From Catellatospora citrea (GTDB lineage Bacteria; Actinomycetota; Actinomycetes; Mycobacteriales; Micromonosporaceae): a stretch of DNA of 64,000 nt. Below the pieces are notes generated by a model. The model worked only from the letters and a program-made list of their open reading frames with translations, had not been told where the DNA came from and did not search any database. Positions 1 through 8,250 of this stretch are shown here, piece after piece. Numbering within the stretch: the stretch's first letter is position 1; each line of letters opens with the position of its first letter. The stretch is taken from the NCBI RefSeq assembly GCF_003610235.1, contig NZ_RAPR01000001.1, positions 5,642,001 through 5,706,000 of the forward strand, given 5' to 3'. A program made the translations under genes and the position numbers.

Positions 1-331
1 GCACCCGGGCCACCAGCTCGGCGAACGCGAACGGCTTGGCCAGGTGGTCGTCGGCCCCCACGGTCAGCCCGGCGACCCGGTCGGCAGCGGAGACGAAGAC
101 GCTCAGCATCAGCACCCGAACACCCGTCCCGGCCGCCACGATCCGGCGGCAGACCTCGTCCCCGCGCACCCGGGGCAGACCCAGGATCACCACGTCGTAT
201 CCGCCGCCGGCGAGCCTGTCCAGCACCTCTTCCCCGTCGTGCGCGACGTCCACCGCGAAAGCCTCCTGCCGCAGACCCTCGGCAATGGCCGCGGCCATCA
301 GTTCCTCGTCGTCCACCACGAGCACCCGCAT
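1..331 (-). CDS. OmpR-type response regulator, N-terminal receiver domain (cut by window edge)
   Basis: The first 110 residues are visible, starting MRVLVVDDEEL; the rest, expected to hold a winged-helix DNA-binding domain, lies beyond base 1. The receiver fold is clear: acidic pair at D7/D8, an LMLS strand in the Thr/Ser switch position, and GADDHLAKPFAFAEL with the conserved Lys near the end. The phospho-acceptor strand reads YDVVILG-LPRVRGDEV, where relatives have DVVVLDRDLPGVHGDEV. The Asp expected at about residue 51 is Gly and two residues are missing. This suggests a receiver that cannot be phosphorylated in the normal way, or a decaying gene. It lies downstream of msrB on the same strand. 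Confidence 0.8.
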   Translation of the reverse strand, partial: MRVLVVDDEELMAAAIAEGLRQEAFAVDVAHDGEEVLDRLAGGGYDVVILGLPRVRGDEVCRRIVAAGTGVRVLMLSVFVSAADRVAGLTVGADDHLAKPFAFAELVARV

Positions 332-374
332 ACACCCTCCTCGCCAGACTGACCTGGGCAAGTATCCGGAGGCC

Positions 375-418
375 GCGTTAGCGGGCGGTGAACGGTTCCG
401 CTCACACGCCGCTAACGC
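375..418. terminator. Stem-loop between msrB and the response regulator gene
   Basis: A 10-base inverted repeat (gcgttagcgg at 375-384, ccgctaacgc at 409-418) encloses a 24-base loop. It lies downstream of the msrB stop on the minus strand and upstream of the response regulator start. No T-run follows, so termination is only a possibility; it could instead be a regulator site. Confidence 0.3.
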
Positions 419-469
419 GCCGGAGGCCGCGCAAGGGCCGGACTGTCGTGGATGCCGCGCCGCGACGGG

Positions 470-874
470 CTACTTCGGCTGCTCCTCGAGGTCGAGGCAG
501 ACGCTGTTGATGCAGTAGCGGGCGTCCTTGGGCGTGAAGCCCTCACCGTCGAACCGGTGCCCCAGGTGCGAGTCGCAGTTGGCGCACCGCACCTCGACCC
601 GCAGCATGCCCATCGACCTGTCCTCGATGTACTTGATGGTCCCCGGCAGCGCCTCGTCGAACGACGGCCACCCGCAGTGGCTGTCGAACTTCGTCACGCT
701 GTCGAACAGGGCCACGCCACAGGCCCGGCAACGGTAGGTGCCCGGGGTCTTGGTCTCGACGTACTTGCCGCTCCACGGGGCCTCGGTGCCCGCCTGGCGC
801 AGCACCCGGAACTCCTCGGGGTTGAGGCGCACGCGCCATTCCTGCTCGCTCAGCTGGCTCACGTTCTGCTCCAT
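470..874 (-). CDS. msrB: Peptide methionine (R)-S-oxide reductase
   Basis: This 134-residue cytoplasmic enzyme reduces methionine-R-sulfoxide in oxidised proteins. Two CxxC pairs (C49/C52 and C97/C100) form the MsrB zinc site. The motifs SHCGWPSF (C67) and RYCINS (C121) are the resolving and catalytic cysteine regions, and HLGHRFDG is the conserved substrate loop. Length is typical for a single-domain MsrB. It is divergent from the LigD-type polymerase gene with only 29 bases between the two starts, so the promoters must overlap. Confidence 0.95.
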   Translation of the reverse strand: MEQNVSQLSEQEWRVRLNPEEFRVLRQAGTEAPWSGKYVETKTPGTYRCRACGVALFDSVTKFDSHCGWPSFDEALPGTIKYIEDRSMGMLRVEVRCANCDSHLGHRFDGEGFTPKDARYCINSVCLDLEEQPK

Positions 875-903
875 GCCTCGACCGTACGCGGTAGCGTCGG
901 GCC

Positions 904-1938
904 ATGCCCAAGGCCCCAGCGTTCGAGTACGAGGTCGGTAACCGATCCGTAAGACTCAGCAGCCCGGACAAGATCTACTTCCCGGAGCGCGGTTTCACGA
1001 AACAGGACGTCTTCGAGTACTACCTGGCCGTGTCCGAGCCCATGCTGCGGTACATGCGCGAGCGGCCCACCATGCTGCAGCGCTTCCCCGACGGCATCGG
1101 CGGGGAGATGTTCTTCCAGAAGCGGGTGCCCGCCCGGGGCGTGCCGGAGTGGATCACCACGGCGGAGATCAAGTTCCCGAGCGGGCGCAAGGCCGACGAG
1201 CTGTGCCCGAAGGAGCCCGCGGCCCTGCTCTGGGCGGCGCAGATGGGCACCGTCGTGTACCACCCGTGGCCGGTGCGCGCCCCCGCCACCGAGCACCCCG
1301 ACGAGCTGCGCATCGACCTCGACCCGCAGCCCGGCACCGACTTCGCCGACGCGGTCAAGGTGGCGGGGCTGGCCCGCGCGGTGCTCGACGACGCGGGCCT
1401 GGTCGGCTTCCCGAAGACCTCCGGCGGCCGGGGCATCCACATCTACGTGCGGATCAAGCCCGACTGGTCGTTCGTCGAGGCGCGCCGGGCGGCGATCGCG
1501 TTCGCCCGGGAGCTGGAACGGCGCGACCCCAAGCTGATCACCACGGCGTGGTGGAAGGAGGAGCGCGGCGAGCAGGTCTTCATCGACTACAACCAGATGG
1601 CCCGGGACCGCACCATCGCCGCGCCGTACTCGCTGCGCGCCAACCCCCGCGCCACCGTCAGCACCCCGGTGACCTGGGACGAGCTGACCCAGGTCGAGCC
1701 GAACGACTTCGACCTGCGCACCGTGCCGCCGCGGCTGGCCGAGGTCGGCGACCTCTACGCGGGCCTGGACGAGGTGCGGCACGACCTCGGCACGCTGCTG
1801 GAGTGGTGGGACCGCGACGAGCGCGACCGCAAGCTCGGCGAGATGCCGTACCCCCCGGACTATCCGAAGATGCCCGGCGAACCGATGCGGGTCCAACCCA
1901 GCCGCGCCAAGGACCCCGCCGAACCCGCCGACGGCTGA
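904..1938 (+). CDS. Stand-alone LigD polymerase/primase domain (NHEJ polymerase)
   Basis: The 344 residues correspond to only the polymerase (archaeo-eukaryotic primase-like) domain of LigD, without nuclease or ligase modules. The catalytic metal-binding acidic residues are visible in RIDLDPQ (D138, D140) and FIDYNQ (D228), and FPKTSGGRGIHIYV matches the primase-fold nucleotide-binding region. Such enzymes fill or extend ends, often with ribonucleotides, during Ku-dependent end joining. The C-terminal tail is Pro/Arg-rich. An ATP-dependent ligase lies 3 kb downstream on the other strand (5192-6256), so this genome seems to use split LigD functions. No Ku gene is in the window. Confidence 0.92.
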   Translation: MPKAPAFEYEVGNRSVRLSSPDKIYFPERGFTKQDVFEYYLAVSEPMLRYMRERPTMLQRFPDGIGGEMFFQKRVPARGVPEWITTAEIKFPSGRKADELCPKEPAALLWAAQMGTVVYHPWPVRAPATEHPDELRIDLDPQPGTDFADAVKVAGLARAVLDDAGLVGFPKTSGGRGIHIYVRIKPDWSFVEARRAAIAFARELERRDPKLITTAWWKEERGEQVFIDYNQMARDRTIAAPYSLRANPRATVSTPVTWDELTQVEPNDFDLRTVPPRLAEVGDLYAGLDEVRHDLGTLLEWWDRDERDRKLGEMPYPPDYPKMPGEPMRVQPSRAKDPAEPADG

Positions 1939-1951
1939 CCCGGCGCGGCGC

Positions 1952-2617
1952 TCAGGCGGGTAGGCCCAGCTCCGCTGCGCGCATTCCGGCCTGGAAGCGC
2001 GAATCGGCCTCCAGCTTGGCCATCAGCTCGGCCACGCGACGCCGGTAGGTGCGCAGCGAGACGCCGAGCCGCCTGGCCGCGGACTCGTCGGTCGCACCCG
2101 AACCGAGCGCCTGGAGGATCAGGCGGCTGTCGGCGTCGAGGTGCGGGACGTCGTCGCGCAGGTAGGCGTCGAGCTCGACGGCGCTGTCCCAGACGGCCCG
2201 GAACAGCGAGTGCACGCCGTCGACCAGGACCTGCGAGGTCGTCACGGTGTACTCGCGGCCGCCCGGGGTCTGCCGGCCGGCCAGGATCATCACCCGCTGG
2301 TCGATGACGATGGTCTCGTGCGGCAGCGGCGAGCCGCTGATCCGGACGAGGGTGCCGCTGCGCTGCACCTCGCGCAGGTGCGCCCGGGCCTGCTCGTCGG
2401 CGAGCGCGGCCGGGCTGAGCAGCTTGCGACAGGTGAAGCCGGTCGAGGCCGCGGCGCGCACCCGGTTGCGGATGGCGCACATGGCCTCCGGCTGCGACCA
2501 GGTCCGCATGTCCCGGGCGGCGCACACGAACTCGGTCCGGGCGGATTCGATCAGATGGCCGGCCCGCGCGATCAGCTCCGCGTCCCCCTGGACCGAGACC
2601 ACCTGTTCGCTGCGCAT
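1952..2617 (-). CDS. LuxR-type HTH transcriptional regulator
   Basis: A 221-residue protein starting MRSEQVVSVQGD; an upstream extension in frame has no coding character, so this ATG is preferred. The C-terminal 55 residues (from DSRLILQALGSGATDESAARRLG) form a LuxR-type helix-turn-helix with the recognition helix SLRTYRRRVAELM. The N-terminal part resembles the sensor region of actinobacterial TrmB/PLD-like regulators, but no catalytic HKD motif is present. It is divergent from the aldo/keto reductase at 2685, which makes that gene its most likely target. Confidence 0.8.
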   Translation of the reverse strand: MRSEQVVSVQGDAELIARAGHLIESARTEFVCAARDMRTWSQPEAMCAIRNRVRAAASTGFTCRKLLSPAALADEQARAHLREVQRSGTLVRISGSPLPHETIVIDQRVMILAGRQTPGGREYTVTTSQVLVDGVHSLFRAVWDSAVELDAYLRDDVPHLDADSRLILQALGSGATDESAARRLGVSLRTYRRRVAELMAKLEADSRFQAGMRAAELGLPA

Positions 2618-2684
2618 CCTGCCAGTGTGGCAGCAAGTGGCCAGCAGCTCGCCGAGGGCCGGGGTGCGGGACAGCATGAGTGTC

Positions 2685-3527
2685 ATGACGATCACAGACT
2701 TCTCCCTGGGCGGGGACCTCCCCGTCAGGCGGCTCGGCTTCGGCGCCATGCGGCTGGCGATGGGCGCCTTCGACGGCCCGTCCCGACCCGCGGAGAGCGG
2801 CATCGCGGTGCTCCGGAGAGCTGTCGAGCTGGGCGTGAACCACATCGACACGGCCGGGTTCTACGGCCGGGCAGAGGTGCGGGCGAACGACCTGATCCGC
2901 ACCGCGCTGAGCCCGTACCGCGACGACCTGGTGATCGCCACGAAGGTCGGGCCGCTGCCGGGGCCGACCGGCGCGCCGAGCGGGCAGGCGACGCCCGGTC
3001 AGCTGCGCGGCCTGGTCGAGGCGGACCTGCGGGCGCTCGGGCTGGACCGGCTCGACCTGGTCTACCTGCGGGTCGGCGGGATGGCCGGGCCGGGCGGCGA
3101 GTCGATCGCCGACCGGTTCGCCGTGCTGGCCGAGCTGCGCGCGCAAGGGCTGATCCGGCACCTCGGGGTGAGCAACGTCGACGCGGCACAGCTGGCCGAG
3201 GCCCGGCAGATCGCACCCGTCGCGGCGGTGCAGAACCGGCACGGCGGTGACCAGGGGCTGCTGACCGAGTGCGAGCAGGCGGGCATCGCGTACGTGCCGT
3301 ACTTCCCGCTCGGCGGCGGCGCCCAGCGGCTCGACGCCGACCGGCTGGGTGTCGTCGCGGCCCGCCGGGGTGCCACCACGGCCCAGGTCGCGATCGCGGC
3401 GCTGCTGGCGGCCTCGCCGTCGGTGCTGGCCATCCCGGGCACCGGTGCACTCGATCACCTGGCGGAGAACGTCGCGGCGGGCGAGCTCGACCTCACCGAC
3501 CAGGACCTGGCCGACCTGCGCGGCTGA
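2685..3527 (+). CDS. Aldo/keto reductase
   Basis: A 280-residue TIM-barrel oxidoreductase. The AKR signature is visible as LGFGAMRL near the N-terminus, HIDTAGFYG (catalytic Asp and Tyr), ATKVG (catalytic Lys), a GVSN strand, and IPGTG for NADPH phosphate binding. The fourth tetrad position, usually His in LHR, is replaced in DLVYLRVGG, as in a subgroup of actinobacterial relatives with VNLR. An alternative ATG lies three codons upstream (2676) and cannot be excluded. The substrate is unknown. It is divergent from the LuxR-type regulator gene. Confidence 0.88.
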   Translation: MTITDFSLGGDLPVRRLGFGAMRLAMGAFDGPSRPAESGIAVLRRAVELGVNHIDTAGFYGRAEVRANDLIRTALSPYRDDLVIATKVGPLPGPTGAPSGQATPGQLRGLVEADLRALGLDRLDLVYLRVGGMAGPGGESIADRFAVLAELRAQGLIRHLGVSNVDAAQLAEARQIAPVAAVQNRHGGDQGLLTECEQAGIAYVPYFPLGGGAQRLDADRLGVVAARRGATTAQVAIAALLAASPSVLAIPGTGALDHLAENVAAGELDLTDQDLADLRG

Positions 3528-3568
3528 CCGGCCGGCGACAAGCCCGAGGCGGGGGAGCCGCTGACGGA

Positions 3569-3601
3569 GATGCCCCGCCACCGAACCGGTGGCGGGGCAT
3601 C
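3569..3601. terminator. Perfect 15-bp hairpin between converging genes
   Basis: The stem 3569-3583 pairs perfectly with 3587-3601 around a 3-base loop (aac). It sits between two converging genes, the aldo/keto reductase and the TAP-like hydrolase, as expected for a bidirectional terminator. No T-run is present, which is common for high-GC actinobacterial terminators. Confidence 0.7.
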
Positions 3602-3617
3602 GTCGCGCTACGAAGGC

Positions 3618-5165
3618 TCACTGCGGTGGGCACACCGTGCCCGGCGGCGGCACCACCAGGTTGATCAGGAAATCGTTGACGTGCTTGTTGATGCAGCGCG
3701 TCTCCGGGTAGGCGGTGTGGCCCTCGCCGTCCCAGGTGAGCACGACGCCCACGCCGAGCATGTCGGCGAGCTTCTGGGTCTGCTCGTACGGCGTGGCCGG
3801 GTCGCCCTTGGTGCCCACCACCAGGATCGGCGGCGCCCCCTCGGCCTTGCCGGTCGGGTACGGGTCGCGCTGGGCGGGCCAGACCGAGCAGGTGAGCATG
3901 CCCACCGCCAGCGGCGCGCCGAACAGCGGATACTTCACCCGCCACTCCGACTGCAGCCGGCGGATGTCCTCCACCGACGCCGGTTTGCCGTCGTCGGCGC
4001 AGTTCACCGCGGCGTTCGCGTCGAACAGGTTGGTGTACTGGCCGTTGGCGTCGCGGTCGGCGTACGAGTCGGCCAGCGCGAAGATCGCCTCGGACTTGCC
4101 GTCCTGCAGGTCCGCCAGCGCCTGGCCCAGGTCCGGCCAGCGGGCCTGGGTGTACAGCGATGACACCACGCCCCAGAAGATCCAGCCGGCGGTGGCCTTG
4201 CGCCCGTCGGGGTTGCCGACCGGGTTGGTGTCGGCCTCCTGCATCAGCTTCTCCACGACCGCGCGGGCGTCGCCGTCGATCGGGCACTGGGTCTTGTTCT
4301 TCGCGCACCAGGCCGAGAAGTTGTCGAAGGCGCGCTCGAAGCCCATCGCCTGGCTCTCCGACGACTGGACCGAGGACTGCAGCGGGTCGACCGCGCCGTC
4401 GAGCACCATGGCCCGGATCTCCTTCGGGTACAGCTGCGCGTACACCGCGCCGAGCAGCGTGCCGTAGGAGTAGCCGAGGTAGTTCATCTTGCCCTCGCCG
4501 AGCGACAGCCGGATGGCCTCCATGTCCCGCGCGGCCTGCTCGGTGGCGAACAGGCCCAGCCGGTCGCCGTACTTGGCCTTGCAGCCGTCGGCCATCTTCT
4601 TGGTGAGCGCCAGGACCTCGTCGAACTCCTCCTGCGTCACCGGGTCGGGCTGGCTGGCGAAGGTGGCGTCGAGGTCGGCGTCGGTGTAGCAGTCCACCGG
4701 GGTGGACCGGCCCACGCCGCGCGGGTCGAAGCCGACGATGTCGAACCGGCGGGTGATCTCCGCGGGCAGGCCGAGCGTCAGGTATGCCGCGAGGTCGACG
4801 CCGGACGCGCCCGGCCCGCCCGGGTTGACCATCAGCGCGCCGATGCGGTCGCGCTGGTCGGTGGCCCGGGCGCGCATGACCTCGATGTCGAAGGTCTGGC
4901 CGTCGTCGGGCTTGTGCCAGTTCTGCGGCACCTGCACGGTCTTGCATTCGAAGGTGTACCCGGACGGAGCCTTGCCGAGCAGGTCGGCGGCGATCTCCGG
5001 GCACAGCCGCCAGCCCGGTTCGGGGCTGACGGCCGCGGCCTCGGGGCGGCGGCCGAAGTCGGGCAGCGGGAGTATGCACCCGGTGGTGGTGAGGGCGGAG
5101 GCCGCCAGCGCGACGACGGCGCGCACCACCTTCTTGTCAAGCCTGAGTCGCACGAGCGTGTTCAC
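3618..5165 (-). CDS. Secreted alpha/beta hydrolase, tripeptidyl aminopeptidase (TAP) family lipoprotein
   Basis: A 515-residue exported hydrolase related to Streptomyces tripeptidyl aminopeptidases. A short signal sequence ends at TTTGC (C30), a plausible but imperfect lipobox. The oxyanion region is VNPGGPGASG, the nucleophile elbow is GYSYG (S233), and the C-terminal TAP-like domain carries GDPATPYE (Asp) and GEGHTAYP (His) of the triad. It probably releases N-terminal peptides outside the cell. Two Cys pairs in the lid region suit an extracytoplasmic protein. The gene stands alone, ending at the bidirectional hairpin. Confidence 0.9.
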   Translation of the reverse strand: MNTLVRLRLDKKVVRAVVALAASALTTTGCILPLPDFGRRPEAAAVSPEPGWRLCPEIAADLLGKAPSGYTFECKTVQVPQNWHKPDDGQTFDIEVMRARATDQRDRIGALMVNPGGPGASGVDLAAYLTLGLPAEITRRFDIVGFDPRGVGRSTPVDCYTDADLDATFASQPDPVTQEEFDEVLALTKKMADGCKAKYGDRLGLFATEQAARDMEAIRLSLGEGKMNYLGYSYGTLLGAVYAQLYPKEIRAMVLDGAVDPLQSSVQSSESQAMGFERAFDNFSAWCAKNKTQCPIDGDARAVVEKLMQEADTNPVGNPDGRKATAGWIFWGVVSSLYTQARWPDLGQALADLQDGKSEAIFALADSYADRDANGQYTNLFDANAAVNCADDGKPASVEDIRRLQSEWRVKYPLFGAPLAVGMLTCSVWPAQRDPYPTGKAEGAPPILVVGTKGDPATPYEQTQKLADMLGVGVVLTWDGEGHTAYPETRCINKHVNDFLINLVVPPPGTVCPPQ

Positions 5166-5191
5166 TCCCCCCGGAACGGATCCGCCCGAGC

Positions 5192-6256
5192 CTACGGGGT
5201 ACGCAGTACCTCGTCGACGTTGAGGCTGATAGGACGGTCGAGCTGGTCATAGGTGCAGGACCGGGGGTCGCGGTCGGGGCGCCAGCGCTTGAACTGGGCG
5301 GTGTGCCGGAAGCGGTCGCCCTCCATCGCGTCGTAGCCGACCTCGACCACGAGTTCGGGGCGTAGCGGTTCGAAGCCAAGGTCCTTCCCCCCACTCCATC
5401 GGCTCGGCGCGCCCGGCACCCGCTGACCCTCCGTTGCCGACCCCCACGTGTGCTCGCCGGGGTTGCGGTAGGGCGCCAGCTCGTCCAGCAGCTCGGCCCG
5501 GCGTGCCGCGGTGAACGCCGAACTCGCGCCGACGTGGTGCAGCACGCCGTGCTCGTCGTACAGGCCGAGCAGCAGCGAGCCGACCACCGGCCCGGAGGTG
5601 TGGTACCGGAACCCGGCCACCACCACGTCCGCGGTGCGCGCGTGCTTGATCTTGAACATCAGCCGCTTGCCGGGGGAGTAGGGCATGTCGGCCGGTTTGG
5701 CGATGAGCCCGTCGAGCCCCGCGCCCTCGAACGCGGTGAACCACTCCCGGGCGGTGTCGGCGTCGGTGGTGACCGGGGTCAGGTGCACCGGCGGCTCGAC
5801 GTGGGCGAGGGTCTGCGCCAGCAGGGCGCGGCGCTGGGCATACGGCTGGTCCATCAGCGACCGGTCGCCCAGCGCCAGCAGGTCGAACGCGATGACGTCG
5901 GCGGGGGTCTCCACGGACAGCTTGTTCACCCGGGAGGCCGCCGGGTGGATGCGCTGGTTGAGCATGTCGAAGTCGAGGCGGGGGATGCGGTCGGCGTCAC
6001 GCCGGATGCAGACCAGCTCGCAGTCGATGACCGACCGGGTCGGGAACTGCTTGAGCGCCAGATTCACGACCTCGGGAAAGTATCGGGTCAGCGTCTTGCC
6101 GCCCCGGCTGGCCAGCTCGACCTCGTCACCGTCACGGAAGATGATGCAGCGGTAGCCGTCCCACTTGGGCTCGAACGTCATACCCGGCGCATCGGGAATC
6201 TTCGACACCGGCTTGGCCAGCATCGGTTCCACAGGGGGGTTCACCGGCAGATCCAT
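5192..6256 (-). CDS. ATP-dependent DNA ligase (LigC-type)
   Basis: A 354-residue ligase starting MDLPVNPPVEPMLAK. Motif I is EPKWDGYR with the adenylated Lys at K31; SRGGK (motif Ia) and the FDLL, GLIAK and FKIKH strands follow, and the C-terminal third is an OB-fold. Size and order match the LigC group of actinobacterial ATP-dependent ligases, which act in backup end joining or repair. Together with the stand-alone LigD-type polymerase at 904-1938 it suggests a split end-joining kit. An in-frame GTG 22 codons upstream would add a non-conserved stretch and was not used. Confidence 0.93.
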   Translation of the reverse strand: MDLPVNPPVEPMLAKPVSKIPDAPGMTFEPKWDGYRCIIFRDGDEVELASRGGKTLTRYFPEVVNLALKQFPTRSVIDCELVCIRRDADRIPRLDFDMLNQRIHPAASRVNKLSVETPADVIAFDLLALGDRSLMDQPYAQRRALLAQTLAHVEPPVHLTPVTTDADTAREWFTAFEGAGLDGLIAKPADMPYSPGKRLMFKIKHARTADVVVAGFRYHTSGPVVGSLLLGLYDEHGVLHHVGASSAFTAARRAELLDELAPYRNPGEHTWGSATEGQRVPGAPSRWSGGKDLGFEPLRPELVVEVGYDAMEGDRFRHTAQFKRWRPDRDPRSCTYDQLDRPISLNVDEVLRTP

Positions 6257-6332
6257 GTCACCAGTCAACCAGCAAACCGCCCACCCCGCGCCAATCCCCC
6301 CGTTTTCCCAGCCCGTTCTCACCTTTCTTGTT

Positions 6333-6387
6333 GATCATGAACTTATGGCACGGCTCGACGGTGTGTCGTGTCCACAACTTCATGATC
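6333..6387. repeat. Imperfect palindrome (gatcatgaactt family) downstream of two converging transcripts
   Basis: Arms gatcatgaacttatggcac (6333-6351) and the reverse-complementary end near 6369-6387 (cacaacttcatgatc) pair with a few mismatches around a loop containing ggctcgacgg. The element abuts the stop codon of the SDR gene at 6389 and lies upstream of the ligase start. A half-site with the same end (cgttcatgatcgacgg) occurs near 8957. It looks like another dispersed palindrome of this genome. Confidence 0.5.
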
Positions 6388-6388
6388 A

Positions 6389-7117
6389 TCACGAGTGAAC
6401 CGGGTCGGGGGCGGACTGCTCCTGCTCGAACCGGAACTCGCGGATGAAGCAGTCCCGCGGCTGGCCCACCGCGAACAGCACGCAGTCGGCGACCGAGCGT
6501 GCCGTGAGCATCGCCCCGGCGGTGCGCGGCCCGTCCTGCACGAAGTCCGGCGGGTACAGCGAGATCACCCGGATGCCCTCGGGGCGCAGCCGGTGCGACA
6601 GGATGCCGGCCAGCCCCGCCTGCGCGTGTTTGGCGGCGTAGAAGGCCGGATGGGCGGTCGAGCGGTGGTGGCCGGTCTCGCCGCAGCCGGAGATCAGGTT
6701 GACGACGTCCGGTCGCGCCGATGCCCGCAGCAGCGGCAACAGGTGCTTGACCAGCAGGGTGGTCCCGGTCGCCGCCCCGCTGATCATCGACACGATGGCG
6801 TCGTCGGGGGCGTCCTCCAGGCCCGGCCCCTTCGCGTACGCGGCCGCGTTGTTGACGAGCACGTCGAGGTGGCCGGTCCGCTCGGCGAGTGCCGCGGCGA
6901 ACCCGCGTACCGCGTCGGGGTCGGACAGGTCGCACCGGAACGCCTCGGCCCGGCCCGGCCCGGCTGTGTTGATCAGGTCAGCGGTGGCGGTGGCGGCGCC
7001 GACGTCCCGGGCGGACAGGTACACGTGCGCGCCCCGGGCCGCGAAGTCGGCGGCGAGCAGCCGCCCGGTGTCCCGCCCCGCGCCGGTGACCGCCACTCTC
7101 AGTCCCTCGAAGATCAT
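6389..7117 (-). CDS. Short-chain dehydrogenase/reductase
   Basis: A 242-residue Rossmann-fold SDR. The cofactor loop is TGAGRDTG, CDLSDPD and NNAA follow as expected, and the catalytic residues are the Ser of LISG and the YAAK motif. An Arg after the second strand (SARD) suggests NADP preference. The substrate is unknown. The C-terminus (FEQEQSAPDPVHS) is not typical of a membrane or oligomer tail. It stands alone, with a palindromic repeat directly after its stop. Confidence 0.85.
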   Translation of the reverse strand: MIFEGLRVAVTGAGRDTGRLLAADFAARGAHVYLSARDVGAATATADLINTAGPGRAEAFRCDLSDPDAVRGFAAALAERTGHLDVLVNNAAAYAKGPGLEDAPDDAIVSMISGAATGTTLLVKHLLPLLRASARPDVVNLISGCGETGHHRSTAHPAFYAAKHAQAGLAGILSHRLRPEGIRVISLYPPDFVQDGPRTAGAMLTARSVADCVLFAVGQPRDCFIREFRFEQEQSAPDPVHS

Positions 7118-7165
7118 GCCGAGATCCCACCACCTCCACCGCGCTTGAGGTCAACCCACCCGACT

Positions 7166-7594
7166 TCAGTGGCGGCCGACCGCGAGGGTGAGGACGACGG
7201 GCAGTTCCCGGTCCTCCCAGGCGACGACCACGCTGACGTGACGGTCGCCCCGCCGCCACAGCGGGGCGGCGCCGCCGGCCACGTTGCACAGGTAGGCGGT
7301 CAGCGGGGTCGGTTCGTGCCCGCGCATCGAGCTGTCCAGGATCTCGCCGAGGTCGATCCGCTCCGAGGGGCCCCAGCGCTCGGTCAGTGCGGCGATCAGC
7401 CCGCCGCAGGCGGCCTCGTACTCCCGCAGCACCGACTCCGCCGCCTCATGATCGTCCTCGTCGTAGAAGTCCTGGCTGGTCATCAGGTAGGCGACGTGCA
7501 GGCCGGGCTCGGCGATGCCGTCGGTTCGGTGCGTCACCGCCGCGGCGTACGGCTCGGTCAGCAGGCGCTCGGCGGTCGTGATCCATTCCTCCAT
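7166..7594 (-). CDS. Hypothetical protein
   Basis: A 142-residue soluble protein starting MEEWITTAERLL; the upstream in-frame extension looks non-coding. It has an acidic, helix-rich N-terminal half (SQDFYDEDDHEAAESVL) and a beta-rich C-terminus (DRHVSVVVAWEDRELPVVLTLAVG). I recognise no family. It is divergent from the sigma factor gene at 7741, but nothing in the sequence ties it to that system. Confidence 0.6.
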   Translation of the reverse strand: MEEWITTAERLLTEPYAAAVTHRTDGIAEPGLHVAYLMTSQDFYDEDDHEAAESVLREYEAACGGLIAALTERWGPSERIDLGEILDSSMRGHEPTPLTAYLCNVAGGAAPLWRRGDRHVSVVVAWEDRELPVVLTLAVGRH

Positions 7595-7740
7595 GCGCGG
7601 CAAGGTAACAGCTGGCCCCGACACGCGGAGCCGGGCGAAGACCGGACCGCCGCACTCGTTCCCACCGCCGAGCAACCCGCGCACCCCAGCGCGCCGTTTT
7701 GACGGCGACCACATCGACGACGACCGAGAGGGGTGAGGCG

Positions 7741-8250
7741 ATGCCGGACGACTCCGACTTCCGCGAGTACGTGACCAGCCGGCTCGACAAGCTGCGCCGG
7801 ACGGCGTACCTGCTGTGCGGGGACTGGCACGCCGCGGACGACGTCACGTCGACCGCGATCATGAAGCTCATGCGGCACTGGCCGCGCATCCGTGAGCTGG
7901 AGAACATCGACTCGTACGCCCGCCAGACGCTGCTGCGCACCTGGCTGGACGAGCGACGTCGCCCGTGGCGGCGGGAGTGGACGACGGCGGTGCTGCCGGT
8001 GCGGGCCGTCGCCGCGGCCGACCGGGTGGTGGACGAGCGTCTCGCCATCATGGGCCACCTCGCCGCGCTGCCCGCCCGCCGCCGGGCGGTGATCGTGTTG
8101 CGCTTCTACGAGGACCTCTCGGTCGAGGAGACCGCCGCAGTGCTCGGCTGCAGCACGGGCACCGTCAAGAGCCAGACGTCGCGCGCGCTGGACAGCCTGC
8201 GCGCGGCGCTCGTCCCCATTCCGGAGACCGCCGAGGAGGCAGTGCGATGA
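7741..8250 (+). CDS. SigE-family ECF RNA polymerase sigma factor
   Basis: A 169-residue sigma factor of the actinobacterial SigE-like type: region 2 with RRTAYLLCGDWHAADD, a short linker, and region 4 with LPARRRAVIVLRFYEDLSVEETAAVLG followed by GTVKSQTSRAL as the recognition helix. The ATG is preceded by a strong GAGGGG ribosome site. Its last codons overlap the start of the next gene by 4 bases (ATGA), so it is co-translated with a membrane protein that probably acts as its partner. A second pair of the same design lies at 20836-22391. Confidence 0.92.
   Translation: MPDDSDFREYVTSRLDKLRRTAYLLCGDWHAADDVTSTAIMKLMRHWPRIRELENIDSYARQTLLRTWLDERRRPWRREWTTAVLPVRAVAAADRVVDERLAIMGHLAALPARRRAVIVLRFYEDLSVEETAAVLGCSTGTVKSQTSRALDSLRAALVPIPETAEEAVR

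Noticed and set aside
1952..2617. Phospholipase D activity in the LuxR-like regulator
   Set aside because: No HxKxxxxD motif is present; only the general fold of the sensor part may be related.
2247..2684. Longer form of the aldo/keto reductase (426 codons)
   Set aside because: The extra N-terminal stretch is the antisense of the LuxR-like gene and is absent from the reductase fold.
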